64,000 nucleotides of DNA from Purshia tridentata (lineage: Eukaryota > Streptophyta > Magnoliopsida > Rosales > Rosaceae): assembly GCA_003254885.1 (NCBI GenBank), contig QANT01007843.1, positions 1 to 64,000 on the forward strand, read 5' to 3'. The translations under genes were made by a program, and so were the position numbers. Positions 53,850 to 64,000 of the stretch are shown here, piece by piece; the first letter of the stretch is position 1; each line of letters begins with the position of its first letter. Below the pieces are notes generated by a model. It ran no database searches. It was not told where the DNA came from and worked only from the letters and a program-made list of their open reading frames with translations.

Positions 53850-54609
53850 TATTTTATTTACACGGGCATTGTATGTGTATTTCAGTTTCATGACTAGTCG
53901 GACCTATTTTTTATTGAAGCACCGATGATGAAAAACAGAAGCCAGCTGATTTTGTTCTTCGATAAGTCTAACTTCATTTGTCCACGGTTGACATCGAGGA
54001 TCGTTGTACTTGTATTCCTTTAATTGAATCAAAATTTAGTTTGAAATTTAGCATTCATGATTTCAATTTACCATTCATGGTTTCAATTTACTTTCAAGAA
54101 GGTTTCACCTGTAGGTATGGTAGAACTTTTTATCAGTTGAAAATAAAAAATGATTTTGAAGTTTTTACTTTATTAACATCTATTCTTGATTAACACAGGG
54201 TGCTCATGCTTAATGTGATGGAGGGAATATACATAGAGATGTTCTCAATTAGTGAGAGGCTGCTATGGGATGTGGAATGTTCTTGTTTTTTTATACGACT
54301 TGTGTATGAGTAAAATTTTCATTTTTCATTTCTCTAACTCAAGTTTTATTTTATGTTTCAATCAGGATTGTGCTACACTAATTTTTCTTGTTAGATAGTT
54401 TGATATGTTATTTTGTTAAATAATGTGCTCACATTTCCCATTCACCTTTTTACCTTTTGATGTCATTCTAAGAACAAACAGCCACAGGGTTGAAAAACAG
54501 AAACATGTGCACCATACATCACATTATACAACTGTTAGAACACATTCCACTCACATAGATATAATCATATGAGGCAATAAAACAACAAAAGTAACAAGCT
54601 AGACACACG
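53850..54609. other. Convergent intergenic region
   Basis: 3' UTR and flank of the AHL gene (+) and 3' flank of the first kiwellin gene (-). A local duplication of tttcaattta with nearby cattcatg lies at about 54050-54090. No coding sequence was seen. Confidence 0.5.
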
Positions 54610-55176
54610 CTAAGCGTCAGACCATGTGATGTCCAAGCCACCCCAATTGTCTTTAGGCACACCCAAAGCTTTCCAGACAGCCTTAGAGGCATCAACAATG
54701 TTGTTAGGACAGGGAGGTTGGTAGTCATGGGCTGCATCACATCCCTCAGTAGAGTCACACTCATCCACCACCATGGCCACCACACTGCGCCCATTAGCAC
54801 TAATGGTGATATTGTTATGGCACCTCCCTCCATTATTGTACCATCCAGTGGATAGTGCCACAACTGGGGTGTTGTCATTGTGGTATTTGTTGTCACATTC
54901 TGATGGACCCCCGCCATCGCCGCCTGCCTGAAAACTGTTGAGAGTGAGGTAGGCCTTGGTGCTCCCGGACAACGGCGGTGAGCATTTGTAGGTTGGGTAC
55001 ATTTTGCCAGCAACACAGCAGTCAGAGTCATTCTCTTTGTTGCATTGTCCCGGAGGGGCCTTCCTTCCTCTGATCCTGCCACTTGGAAGACATTGTTGAG
55101 CTTCAGCAACCAAGAAAATTGTTAAAAGGAGAGTAACTAGTAGAAGACTGGACCCTTTTGAGAAAAAGCTCTTCAT
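54610..55176 (-). CDS. Kiwellin / ripening-related protein (copy a)
   Basis: Secreted, cysteine-rich protein of 188 aa, single exon. The signal peptide is [19 protein letters not shown] to about AEA (residues 1-26). The mature protein begins [13 protein letters not shown] and carries the kiwellin hallmarks: [68 protein letters not shown] and the terminal [10 protein letters not shown]. The paired cysteines and double-psi beta-barrel-like core fit the family. Kiwellins accumulate in fruit and some, such as maize KWL1, bind and inhibit a fungal secreted chorismate mutase, so a defence role is plausible. It is nearly identical to copy b, 2.3 kb away. A TATA box lies about 75 bases upstream. Confidence 0.95.
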   Translation of the reverse strand: MKSFFSKGSSLLLVTLLLTIFLVAEAQQCLPSGRIRGRKAPPGQCNKENDSDCCVAGKMYPTYKCSPPLSGSTKAYLTLNSFQAGGDGGGPSECDNKYHNDNTPVVALSTGWYNNGGRCHNNITISANGRSVVAMVVDECDSTEGCDAAHDYQPPCPNNIVDASKAVWKALGVPKDNWGGLDITWSDA

Positions 55177-55250
55177 TTTCGCTGTTTCTCTGTTTTTCTG
55201 CTTGTGCTCGTGTTGAATGTTTGATGCATAAAAGCATTAAATGAGGGTGG

Positions 55251-55259
55251 TATATATAG
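55251..55259 (-). promoter_or_regulatory. TATA box of kiwellin copy a
   Basis: GCTATATATACC on the minus strand, about 75-80 bases before the ATG. The same element and surrounding bases recur before copy b and the pseudogene. Confidence 0.75.
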
Positions 55260-56890
55260 CAAATTCCTAGTACCAAATTGAACATATCATTTGCTACGCA
55301 ATTATGTAAACTCCATGAACGTAACGCCACTCAGTTCCTATCTTTCTTGCAATACGACAAAGCAGCAGTTTATTTTGGCAAATTGAATTATCTGACCATC
55401 ATCACTGTCAAAAGCTCTACATGGCCTGATGAATACTGAAAATATGATATTACAATCACCGTAATGATTCTGCTAATCCAAATCAGTATTCTATTGAAAG
55501 TTTAAAATAGTTTACGAGAATTGGCTGTGTTTCCTGACTTTCTGAAATTATCATAGACTATTTTTTTAGCTTATTCATAATGAGGAAACTACTTTTGGTG
55601 TACATGGGATAGGAGCTGTTTCTTATATACGCCATAGCCATCAACATTTACATGGCCATTTGTTTATTAAATTGTAAATAAGAGGGACCTGATGGTTTAC
55701 AAAGAACAAAGATCACACAGAATGAAATTATCAAGGCCCAAAAGCCAACAGTAAGCTGCCAATTATATTATACATAGAATATGGTACTTTGGCAAAGAAA
55801 AAGCCTTGAAAATACTATCTGATGCTAAGACTACAATATTGTCCATATATAGTTACTGAGAACTTTTATAATTATTACTACCTGTTTAGTGGAACTTCAG
55901 TCATCCAGAGAAGGCATTAAGATGGTGAGGTTTAAGGACTATTGCACATAATCATTTACTTGGGCTGATGCTTAAATTAATATGTAAGTCTTGGGGTTCA
56001 CAATGCAAGCAAATAATCTGTAATAGCTGCTAGCCTGCTACTCATGATGATGATATTGGAAGGGTTGTATTTTAATCTGTTATTAGAAACATATTCATGA
56101 ATGGCTGGTTTTAACCCCAAAATGGCCCTAACTGGTTAATGAAGACAAAGGACACTGCCTACTGCCTACTGCCTACTGCCTAGTATTATATGCTATTAGA
56201 AACATAAAAACTCTGTGAAGATCCGTGATTGGAATTTGGGTAGATTAAACATAAACACTCTGTTCAACAAGAAACTTTAATCCCATTTTTTATTTCTTTA
56301 AAAGATAAATGCTAGATGAAGTTAAGTCCAAACCATGAATGATAAACTGAAATCATGAATTCTAATTACAAACTAAATATAGCATCGTGGCCTAAGCGTA
56401 GGCCCGGAGTGGGGATCTTTGGACAAAGTCGAACTCTTACCATAGGTGTTGAGGCAAGTATATTTTCTACCACTACCACACTACCCACTAAAGCTATAAA
56501 TCGACAATAGAATTGTCATCTTTGTGCCTCATTAACCGAAAAGCATAAGATTTCATTGAAATATTGTAACATTTTAAGTATGACATAGTTTGATTAGGTT
56601 CATTTTGCACCATTTTAAGATTCTGAAGGATCTTTCTACTATTGTAATCAACCAAGATCATCTAACACAAATGAAAATAGGGAACTAAACAATAAATACA
56701 AAAGTGTGCATTAGTAGAAGATTTAGGATGTTCCCATAACCAAAATATGATAATAGAAGATTTAGTATGTTCACATACACATAATTGACTTCTATAATAT
56801 ACATAACACATTACACAGCATATTCCACATACATAGACACAAGTCAACAGAACAACACAAAAGCAACAAGCTAGACAGACACTAATGTAA
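55260..56890. other. Promoter of kiwellin copy a plus deletion scar
   Basis: The left 700 bases are the promoter of copy a and closely match 57560-58250. From about 55955 the sequence switches to the 3' end of a plus-strand kiwellin gene (next entry). After about 56075 no homology to the rest of the cluster was seen. A GCCTACT tandem run sits near 56155-56180. Confidence 0.6.
55957..56070 (+). pseudogene. 3' stub of a deleted kiwellin gene
   Basis: TTACTTGGGCTGATGCTTAA, the last six codons (ITWADA, the first only partly kept) and stop of kiwellin copy c, is followed by about 95 bases matching the 3' UTR of copy c (59070-59155). Directly to the left the sequence matches the promoter-side spacer found near 58245. 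A deletion in this repeat unit therefore removed about 0.8 kb, including the promoter and nearly all of the coding region. Confidence 0.8.
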
Positions 56891-56895
56891 TGTAA

Positions 56896-57462
56896 CTAAG
56901 CATCGGACCATGTGATATCTAAGCCACCCCAATTGTCTTCAGGTACACCCAAGGCTTTCCACACAGCCTTGGAGGCATCAACGATGTTGTTAGGACAAGG
57001 AGGTTGGTAGTCATGGTCTGCATCACATCCCTCAGTAGAGTCACACTCATCTACCACCATGGCCACCACACTGCGCCCGTTAGCACTAATGGTGATGTTG
57101 TTATGGCACCTCCCTCCATTATTGTACCATCCAGTGGATAGTGCCACAACTGGGGTGTTGTCATTGTGGTATTTGTTGTCACATTCTGATGGACCCCCGC
57201 CATCGCCACCTGCCTGAAAACTGTTGAGAGTGAGGTAGGCCTTGGTGCTCCCAGACAACGGCGGTGAGCATGTGTAGGTTGGGTACATTTTGCCAGCAAC
57301 ACAGCAGTCAGAGTCATTCTCTTTGTTACATTGTCCGGGAGGGGCCTTCCTTCCTCTGATCCTGCCGCTTGGACGACATTGTTTAGCTTCAGCAACCAAG
57401 AAGATTGTTAAAAGGAGAGTGACTAGTACCACAATGGACCCTTTTGAGAAAAAGCTCTTCAT
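56896..57462 (-). CDS. Kiwellin / ripening-related protein (copy b)
   Basis: 188 aa, single exon, with the same domain layout as copy a: signal peptide to about residue 26, mature start [13 protein letters not shown], then [19 protein letters not shown] and the C-terminal [10 protein letters not shown]. It differs from copy a at only a handful of residues, mainly in the signal peptide and at KQCRP versus QQCLP. The duplicated unit is 2286 bp from start to start and includes about 0.7 kb of promoter, so regulation is probably also shared. The changes look compatible with function; all cysteines seen in copy a are kept. Confidence 0.95.
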   Translation of the reverse strand: MKSFFSKGSIVVLVTLLLTIFLVAEAKQCRPSGRIRGRKAPPGQCNKENDSDCCVAGKMYPTYTCSPPLSGSTKAYLTLNSFQAGGDGGGPSECDNKYHNDNTPVVALSTGWYNNGGRCHNNITISANGRSVVAMVVDECDSTEGCDADHDYQPPCPNNIVDASKAVWKALGVPEDNWGGLDITWSDA

Positions 57463-57554
57463 TTTCTCTTCGTTTATCTCTCTCTCTTTCTCTCTTTTTC
57501 TACTTGTGCTTTTGTGTGGAATGTTTGATGCATAAAAGCATTTGATGAGGGTGG

Positions 57555-57563
57555 TATATATAG
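57555..57563 (-). promoter_or_regulatory. TATA box of kiwellin copy b
   Basis: GCTATATATACC on the minus strand about 95 bases before the ATG, in a block almost identical to that of copy a. Confidence 0.75.
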
Positions 57564-57569
57564 CAGATT

Positions 57570-58430
57570 CCTAGTACCAAATTGAACATATCATTTGGTA
57601 CGTAATTTTGTGTACACTCCATGAACATAACGCCACTCAGTTCCTATCCTTCTTGCAATGAGACAAAGTAGCAATTTATTTTGGCAAATTGAATTATCTA
57701 ACCATCATCACTGTCAAATGCTCTACATAGCCTAATGAATACTGCAAATATGATATTACAATCACCCGTATGATTCTGGTAATCTAAATCAGTATTCTAT
57801 TGGAAGTTTAAAATCGTTTACAAGAATTTCGTTGTGTTTAGTGACTTGGGAATTAGAATTGACTATACTTTTGGCTTATTCAAAACCAGAAAACTACTCT
57901 TGATTTATATGAGAAGAGAGGAATTGTTTCTTATATTGGCCATTTGTATATTAAATTGTAAATAAGAGTCCCCAATGGATTACATAGAACAAAGATCATA
58001 CACAGTGAAATTATCAATGCCCGAAAGCCAACATCAAGCAGCCAGTGATATTATACATAAGATATGTTACTCTAGTTAAGATAAAGCCTTGAAAATACTA
58101 TCTGCTGCTGAGACTACAATATTGTCCATTAGAATGTGATAACCAATACTGAACATATTTTATAATTCTCAGTACCTGTTGAGTGAACCTCAAGTCATTC
58201 AGAGAAAGCATTTAGATAGTGAGGTTTAGGACTATAGCACATAATCAATTAGAACCAAATTAGTCTAAGACAGTGTGACTAATTCAAATATTTGCACTGA
58301 GTATGCCGTGACAGCAAAGTCTAGAAGGTTTTACTTCAAGACTCTTAAAACGGTATCTTTTGAACATTTAGTACCAGCTACTGGAGAAATTAATGTGGTT
58401 TCCAAACACTTATTGTTTTAGGAAATCCCT
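57570..58430. other. Shared upstream region of kiwellin copies b (-) and c (+)
   Basis: Bidirectional promoter space of about 1 kb between head-to-head genes. The part nearest copy b matches 55260-55955 of the neighbouring unit. The part nearest copy c is unique, because the other unit lost it. Confidence 0.6.
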
Positions 58431-58437
58431 ATATAAA
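58429..58437 (+). promoter_or_regulatory. TATA box of kiwellin copy c
   Basis: CTATATAAA about 75 bases upstream of the ATG at 58507; sequence and context differ from those of copies a, b and d. Confidence 0.7.
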
Positions 58438-58506
58438 TGTATATCCCATCAGGCCTAATTTTGCATCAAAAATTGAAAAGACCAAACTATTTAATTAGAA
58501 GAGAGA

Positions 58507-59070
58507 ATGAAGAATACAATCTTAATAGTGTGTCTTTCTACATTACTTGTTCTTGTTGCAAATTTTTCAGATGTTGAAGCCCAAGTTTGCAGGCCAAGTG
58601 GCAAAATCATAGGGAAGAAATCCCATTCTGCACAGTGCAACACAGAGGATGTCTCTGTTTGTTGCATTAAAGGCAAACTCTACACAACCTACAAGTGCTC
58701 ACCCCCAGTGTCTAGCCACACCAAGGCAGTTCTAACCCTCAACAGCTTCGAGAAGGGTGGGGATGGCAGTGGTCCATCGGAGTGTGACAAGAAATATCAC
58801 TCTGATGACAAACCAATTGTGGCACTGTCAACTGGCTGGTTCAATAGAAAAGCCAGGTGCCTCAACAACATTACAATAAGTGCTAATGGGAGGAGTGTGG
58901 TGGCAACGGTAGTTGATGAATGTGACTCCACAATGGGATGTGATAAAGACCATGATTATCAGCCTCCATGTGCTAACAACATTGTTGAGGCCTCAATAGC
59001 TGTTTGGAAAGCCTTGGGAGTTCGTAAAGAAGACTGGGGAGAATTGGATATTACTTGGGCTGATGCTTAA
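58507..59070 (+). CDS. Kiwellin / ripening-related protein (copy c, divergent)
   Basis: 187 aa, single exon on the plus strand, head-to-head with copy b. The signal peptide is [20 protein letters not shown]; the mature protein starts [13 protein letters not shown]. It keeps the kiwellin core: [68 protein letters not shown] and ELDITWADA. It differs from copies a and b at roughly a third of positions, so it is an older paralogue and may have a different target or expression. All recognisable cysteines of copies a and b are present. Confidence 0.94.
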   Translation: MKNTILIVCLSTLLVLVANFSDVEAQVCRPSGKIIGKKSHSAQCNTEDVSVCCIKGKLYTTYKCSPPVSSHTKAVLTLNSFEKGGDGSGPSECDKKYHSDDKPIVALSTGWFNRKARCLNNITISANGRSVVATVVDECDSTMGCDKDHDYQPPCANNIVEASIAVWKALGVRKEDWGELDITWADA

Positions 59071-59230
59071 ATATTTAAGTCTTGTAGGGTCCAACTGCAA
59101 GAAAATAATTTGTAATAGTTGCTACTCTTATGTTGATATTGGAAAGGGGTGTATATGTTAAAGTCCAGACCAACATTTAGTGTGATATTGGAAAGGGGTG
59201 TATATGTTCAATTTGGTACTAGTAAATTGC

Positions 59231-59240
59231 TATATATACC
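59231..59240 (+). promoter_or_regulatory. TATA box of the kiwellin pseudogene
   Basis: GCTATATATACCG about 75 bases before the old ATG, homologous to the TATA region of copies a and b but in inverted orientation. The core promoter may still be active. Confidence 0.6.
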
Positions 59241-59311
59241 GCTCTCGTCAATGCTTCTATGCATCAAACATTCCACTCAAAAAGCACAAGTAGAAAAAGC
59301 AAAACACAGAA

Positions 59312-59880
59312 ATGAAGAGCTTCTTCTCGAGAGGGTCCGTTGTTGTAGTATAATCACTCCTTTTTTAACTATTTTCTTGGCTGCTGAAGCTCAGCAATGT
59401 CATCCAAGCGGCAGGATTAGAGGAAGGAAGGCCCCTTCCGGACAATGTAACAAAGAGAATGACTCTGACTGCTGTGTTGCTGGCAAAATGTACCCAACCT
59501 ACACATGCTCACCGCCGTTGTCCGGAAGCACCAAAGCCCACCTCACTCTCAACAGTTTTGGGGCAGGCGGTGATGGCGGCGGTCCATCAGAATGTGACAA
59601 CAAATACCACAATGGCAACACCCCAGTGGTTGCACTATCCACTGGATGGTACAACAATGGAGAGAGGTGCCATAACAACATCACCATCAGTGCTAATGGA
59701 CGCAGTGTGGTGGCCATGGTGGTGGATGATTGTGACTCTACTGAGGGATGTGATGCAGACCATGACTACCAACCTCCTTGCCCTAACAACATTTTTGATG
59801 CCTCCAAGGCTGTCAGGAAAGCCTTGGGTGTGCCTGAAAACAATTAGGGTGGGTTAGATATCACCTGGTCCGATGCTTAG
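59312..59880 (+). pseudogene. Kiwellin pseudogene (copy d)
   Basis: A close relative of copies a and b, inverted relative to them. The old ATG at 59312 starts [13 protein letters not shown] and then meets an in-frame TAA with a frameshift inside the signal peptide. The mature region ([16 protein letters not shown] onward) is open and intact for about 150 codons. The Trp codon of the N-W-G motif has become TAG at 59845-59847, and the final GLDITWSDA follows after it. There are thus at least two independent disabling changes. The rest of the mature domain is so well kept that the loss must be recent. An upstream duplication (ggaaaggggtgtatatgtt) lies at about 59143-59208. Confidence 0.9.
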
Positions 59881-60731
59881 TTAATTACGTTACATTAGTG
59901 CCTGTCTAGCTTGTTGCTTTTTATGTTTCATTGCTTTATGTCTATGAGGTATGTACGTTGAATGTCTTCTATACTTTACTATGTATATTAATATATATAC
60001 ATATAGGGATTTTCTCATGAGAGGGCATCTGTAAATTTCAAATTTGCGGATGTTTGACAAAGCATCGACATAGTGTCGAGATGTGCTGCAGCCAATTCAG
60101 ATGTGCTATAGCTAGTTCATATATGCTTGTGTCGGCATTGTGTCCGCACTGTGTCGGACATCAACAAATTTTAAAATTTACGGATGCCCTTTCTAGAGAA
60201 GGACTGTATATATATATATTATATAGTCAATTTAGAACATTGACTTCTGTTTATGTGAACATTGACTTTTGTTTATGTGAGATATAAAACAATTTGAGGC
60301 ATAGACTCTGCTTTGTTTTAATTTATTGACAAAGTGGGTTGGATACTGTATGTCATATGCCAACTGATTTGTTCATAAACCAAATTATCACCTCTATGTC
60401 TTTTAAGTGCAACACTGAAAAATTGGTTTTTATCGACAATCTAAAATTCTGAACGGTAATGAAGTACAATGCATATCAAGCATGACCTGTGGCAAATAAT
60501 GGTGGCAAAGGCTTTGCAAACCCATAAAATGGAATCCGATTTATAGAGACATGAAAATTCACAACCCAAGTCTAACACTAACCTTGATTGCAACAGTTTG
60601 CATACATATATATAAAACTTCTAATGATTCAGATAGACAATAAACAAAACAGCAGAGATATAACAAAAGATTTACAAGCACTGCCATGCAAATCCTAAAT
60701 CTATTCATTGGCAGGCCAAACTTTGCCACAT
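59881..60731. other. Intergenic region and 3' flank of the MCTP gene
   Basis: AT-rich DNA. A 22-bp direct duplication containing gtttatgtgaacattgactt or a close variant occurs near 60235-60285. Two short TA-rich runs lie at about 59985 and 60210. No coding sequence was seen. Confidence 0.5.
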
Positions 60732-63700
60732 CTAAAGCATACTATCTGTCCTCGCTGGCAGCCTTCGGAAGAAGTTAACTGGGGCTGATGGCATCTTACC
60801 CCTAAACCTGGGGTGCCTCATGAAGTAAATCCCAGCAAGAAGGACTAGCACCTGGAAAGGTGTCACGTACAGCACAATGGCAGCCCCAAGACAAAATGTA
60901 ATAAATAAAGTAGTGGCACGAGGATCCCTCCAGCTGAGAAGTGCCTGAACCCGCTCCCCTTGTGTTGCTACATCACCTACCACAGTTTGAATCCTTCCAG
61001 CAACGCTCCTCAAGCGATCATACCTCATCCGAATTATATCTGAACTCCGTGATGTTGGAAATGTGTCAAATTCTTCGTCGAGCTCATCAGGGTGCACTGC
61101 ATCTGCATATGAGATCCTTGTGTTCATGTGAGGAGGGTATCTTGGGCGATACCGCCAATTCCAAATCCCTATCAGAAACATGTACAGGAAAACAGTTGGC
61201 AGAATCAGTTCGGGAAAGCACACTAGCATCACATACAGAACATGTACTAGCGCTGTTGTAATGGGGTTTTTCCACATGCATACTTCTCCAAACCATTTTC
61301 CAACAGCAAACAACCCTGAAAAAACTGTCATCAGTCTGAAAAAGTTAGCCTTGCTGCGTCTCATACTCCAAAGATGAGAGTCTGCATCAGACATGTACTC
61401 AACTACTTCCTTCCTAAGAGGTGGTTCTGCCCGACTAAGCCGAGCTGCCACTATGATGACAGCTTGGTGACGTAACATGTCTTGCTGCATCACTGTCAAT
61501 GGCCTTACATAATGCATCTTTGGCAAAAGGGGTCGAGAGTATTTAAACATCATGTTAACCAATGATGTGCATGAAAACCTTATTGCAAGATGTAATTCAC
61601 CCATCTTCTTGACACCTGAAGGATGAAGGACTAGTAATGGGTAAGAGTGCGTGTAGACACGGCCAGCCTCAAGGGTGGAAATCCGAATCCGGACCTTGCC
61701 AACTTTTACATCTCTGTTTCCATTTGCATCACCAATCTGACTGTTATCGAAAACCCCCACTGTGAGAACTGTGGCAGGATCATAAACCTCCCAAGTGTAC
61801 TGCTCATTGTACTTTGGGCTTAGGCTGTTAATTACAGTTCGAGTACGAATCCATTTGTGTCCATACTTTGCTACACAATATGTGTCTGATGTACCCTTTC
61901 CGTCCCTTGTTTTCATTGGGTGCAGCCCTTCAGCACCTAGAACTCCAAGCTCTAAGACACCAATGGATGACTTCCAGAGCGGCTTAGCTGTGGGTCGAAG
62001 GTCGCTACTGTAGTGAGTTGACTCATCAAGCACATGGTACCCTCCATCAAGACAAATACGGAGATGGATTCTACTGGAAAACTTATCTTTATCTTTCTTC
62101 CGCTGCTCCCCCTCCATGGCATCTGACATGTGTTTTTCAAGGTTATACCACCGGCTACGGATAAGTCGATCGTCAGCACGCTTCTCAACAGAGTTCAATG
62201 GTATGACAACCTTTCCCAAAGTCTCATCTTTGTTTGGACCTACGCGATCTTCAACTGAAATGACCAGATGATCGTCAAAGGGTTCAGCAGCAACAAACAT
62301 CAGATCCTCATTCCACATTGGATTCAAAATTCGAGATTGAGCTGTCTTTGTCTTTAAAACCTGATTACCAATCTGTACTTTTGCATATGCATCCGGGAAG
62401 TGGGACCTGTCATGTACAACCAAGTCCTGTGCCTCGATCACATTTACTCGTACATACCATAATCTTGGTGAATGGTAAACTTTTGAGCGGAAATGTGGAA
62501 AAGCAGATGAAGAACCATCAGCATGACCAACTGCATCAGAATGCCAGGCATCTGGAAAAGCCTCATCAGCTTGTGTACCCTTCCATACAGCAAGCATCAG
62601 TTCCCCTCTCTTCTTATCCCCATTCTTGTCTGCTATCCGATACCATTCTGGAGCCAATGGACTATCAGGTGGAGCTCGTGTAGGAACTTCATGGATGTCA
62701 AACCGCACAACCCCAACAAAGTCATCTTTAACAAGATCCTTGTCTTTGACCACAACATCCAATACAGATGACTGCAGGTTTTCCTTTGCAAAGGCAAATA
62801 CCTCATTCCATTCGGGGTTCTGCTTTTTCTCAAAATGCTTTGTCGTTCCTTTGTAGTTCCCAATTCTTACTTCTACATATGGGTCAAGGCTCCCTGTTAT
62901 ATCCATATTAGGAAGGTCACGGGCTTTCACAACTCGTACAAACAGGTATTGCATCTTTTCAACGAGGTCATAGGTGCCAGAATGCCTGTCTCCACGTATA
63001 ACTCTCCCTCCAACAATTTGCCCCCCTCCAAGGTAAGGACTTGTCTCTTTAAGTGAATAATCAGGCGGTTGAGATGATGAACTAGATAACATGCGGACAA
63101 CTTTAGGAGCCTGTGGTTCAGACCTCATTTCCTGCATCCCATAGTTCACTGATGACTGGGCTGCTGCTGAAGGAATATTCTGCTGCTGTGCTAGGTTGGG
63201 GTTTGGAAGGTGATGAAATGTGTGTCTCGACTCAGCTTTGTCATTAGAGAATGGATTTGGGACAACTTTTGGAACTTGATGTGATGGTGCTTGAACATTT
63301 GTAGAGCGTGAATCTCTATCCAGAGAGGAATCCATTGCAGGCAGTGGATTTGAGGACCTTATAGACGGGTCATCAGTAACAAAAACTTTTAGACCAAGTT
63401 CTCCTTTCACACGTGAGAACATGCTTTTTTTTTCGAGAGGGTAGTGCAAAACAATAGCATCAGAGTATGGGACAAATGATGTCCCAGTCAGACAAACCTT
63501 TCCGAGGAAAGATTTGGAATTGCCTTTACCATGGTGGTAAACATAAGCATCAAGAGTAAGGTTAGATAGGTCATTTGAATCAGAGATGTTGAAGTAGAAG
63601 CTTTCATTCCAAACAGGACTGAGGTCTCCTTCTTTTGTGGTGGTTCGGAATCTCTGATGATCAAAGTGGAGCTCCACAAAAGCATTGGCTCCACCCTGCC

Positions 63701-63761
63701 CATCTTTGGGAATGAGGTCATGGGCAGCCACAACCTCCACCCCTAGCTTGAGGTGACTCAT
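60732..63761 (-). CDS. MCTP: Multiple C2 domain and transmembrane region protein (MCTP/FTIP-like)
   Basis: 1009 aa in one uninterrupted exon, as is usual for plant MCTPs. There are four C2 domains, at about residues 3-120 (LGVEVVAAHDLIPKDGQGGA), 267-395 (LFVRVVKARDLPNMDITGS), 435-560 (VRVNVIEAQDLVVHDRSHF) and 605-725 (LELGVLGAEGLHPMKTRDG). A low-complexity linker separates C2-1 and C2-2. The C-terminal phosphoribosyltransferase-C region (about 850-1009) carries two hydrophobic segments, around LVHVLYVMLVCFPELILPTV and ATTLFITFCLGAAIVLYV, and ends FRRLPARTDSML. MCTPs tether the ER to the plasma membrane, notably at plasmodesmata, through Ca/lipid-binding C2 domains; FTIP1 helps move FT protein. 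The N-terminal C2 places it near the MCTP6/7/8 group. A 5' UTR acceptor (cttcaccag) lies just upstream of the ATG. Confidence 0.96.
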   Translation of the reverse strand: MSHLKLGVEVVAAHDLIPKDGQGGANAFVELHFDHQRFRTTTKEGDLSPVWNESFYFNISDSNDLSNLTLDAYVYHHGKGNSKSFLGKVCLTGTSFVPYSDAIVLHYPLEKKSMFSRVKGELGLKVFVTDDPSIRSSNPLPAMDSSLDRDSRSTNVQAPSHQVPKVVPNPFSNDKAESRHTFHHLPNPNLAQQQNIPSAAAQSSVNYGMQEMRSEPQAPKVVRMLSSSSSQPPDYSLKETSPYLGGGQIVGGRVIRGDRHSGTYDLVEKMQYLFVRVVKARDLPNMDITGSLDPYVEVRIGNYKGTTKHFEKKQNPEWNEVFAFAKENLQSSVLDVVVKDKDLVKDDFVGVVRFDIHEVPTRAPPDSPLAPEWYRIADKNGDKKRGELMLAVWKGTQADEAFPDAWHSDAVGHADGSSSAFPHFRSKVYHSPRLWYVRVNVIEAQDLVVHDRSHFPDAYAKVQIGNQVLKTKTAQSRILNPMWNEDLMFVAAEPFDDHLVISVEDRVGPNKDETLGKVVIPLNSVEKRADDRLIRSRWYNLEKHMSDAMEGEQRKKDKDKFSSRIHLRICLDGGYHVLDESTHYSSDLRPTAKPLWKSSIGVLELGVLGAEGLHPMKTRDGKGTSDTYCVAKYGHKWIRTRTVINSLSPKYNEQYTWEVYDPATVLTVGVFDNSQIGDANGNRDVKVGKVRIRISTLEAGRVYTHSYPLLVLHPSGVKKMGELHLAIRFSCTSLVNMMFKYSRPLLPKMHYVRPLTVMQQDMLRHQAVIIVAARLSRAEPPLRKEVVEYMSDADSHLWSMRRSKANFFRLMTVFSGLFAVGKWFGEVCMWKNPITTALVHVLYVMLVCFPELILPTVFLYMFLIGIWNWRYRPRYPPHMNTRISYADAVHPDELDEEFDTFPTSRSSDIIRMRYDRLRSVAGRIQTVVGDVATQGERVQALLSWRDPRATTLFITFCLGAAIVLYVTPFQVLVLLAGIYFMRHPRFRGKMPSAPVNFFRRLPARTDSML

Positions 63762-64000
63762 AATTGAAGCAATACTGGTGAAGGAAATATATCAAGTTGC
63801 TTGTAGGGATTGGCAATAAAGAAAGAAGACCTGAGAATGAACAAAAAAGTAGCTCAAAATTTATAGCTGACGTGCTAAAACCAAAGTAGTAGGAAAAAGA
63901 GAAGAATTATAAGAATCCACATATACAGAATGAATAATCATTGAAAGAAAGTGTTTAAATTGATCTTCGCAAAATGATGATACTCCCATCTACTCAGCAT
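63762..64000. other. 5' flank of the MCTP gene
   Basis: Presumed leader and part of a 5' UTR intron of the MCTP gene; an acceptor-like CTTCACCAG (minus strand) sits about 15 bases before the ATG. The window ends before the promoter. Confidence 0.5.

Noticed and set aside
54519-55109. 196-codon alternative frame over kiwellin copy a, with similar frames over copies b and d
   Set aside because: It is a shifted frame of the kiwellin gene; its repetition in the other copies simply follows from the duplication.

Overview
The window is nuclear DNA of a dicot plant, most likely a woody rosid. It is AT-rich, its genes have many introns with GT..AG borders, and the families are plant-specific: BSK kinase, plant CNGC channel, chloroplast bestrophin, AT-hook/PPC protein, MCTP and kiwellin. 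No virus-like element was recognised. Coordinates of genes are CDS spans including introns; exon borders were read by eye from splice signals and frame.

Layout. 1-1700: AT-rich repeats. 2639-3907 (+): SKIP4-type F-box/kelch protein. 4948-6755 (-): conserved 144-aa protein. 8235-11463 (+): ankyrin/Raf-like kinase ending in a CaaX-like box. 11989-12062 (+): tRNA-Val(CAC). 12482-14822 (-): thylakoid bestrophin-like chloride channel (VCCN type). 15690-17127 (-): 78-aa membrane protein. 18390-20567 (+): conserved 191-aa protein with a Tourist-like MITE in an intron. 21710-27770 (-): a cyclic nucleotide-gated channel gene whose 3' part is internally duplicated, so the model carries four cyclic nucleotide-binding domains. 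28640-28923 (+): LRR receptor-like protein fragment. 29939-35314 (-): BSK pseudokinase. 37852-39792 (-): TraB-related protein. 42267-43039 (+): 82-aa basic protein. 43-49 kb: gene-poor with MITEs. 50693-53848 (+): AT-hook (AHL) protein. 54.6-59.9 kb: kiwellin cluster with three intact genes, one pseudogene and the 3' stub of a deleted copy. 60732-63761 (-): intronless MCTP/FTIP-like protein.

From memory, SKIP4, VCCN1, AHL11 and MCTP8 are At3g61350, At3g61320, At3g61310 and At3g61300 in Arabidopsis, so this window looks like an expanded collinear block of that region, with extra genes between.

Most notable: (1) the CNGC with layout TM channel, linker, cNBD-A, cNBD-B, linker, cNBD-A, cNBD-B; (2) a duplicated promoter plus 5' leader exon in front of two unrelated neighbours, the BSK and the TraB-related gene; (3) a possible farnesylation box at the end of the Raf-like kinase; (4) the kiwellin cluster, which shows duplication, inversion, decay and a deletion scar. 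The genes are independent eukaryotic units; only the kiwellin cluster and the BSK/TraB pair show sequence-level links to each other.
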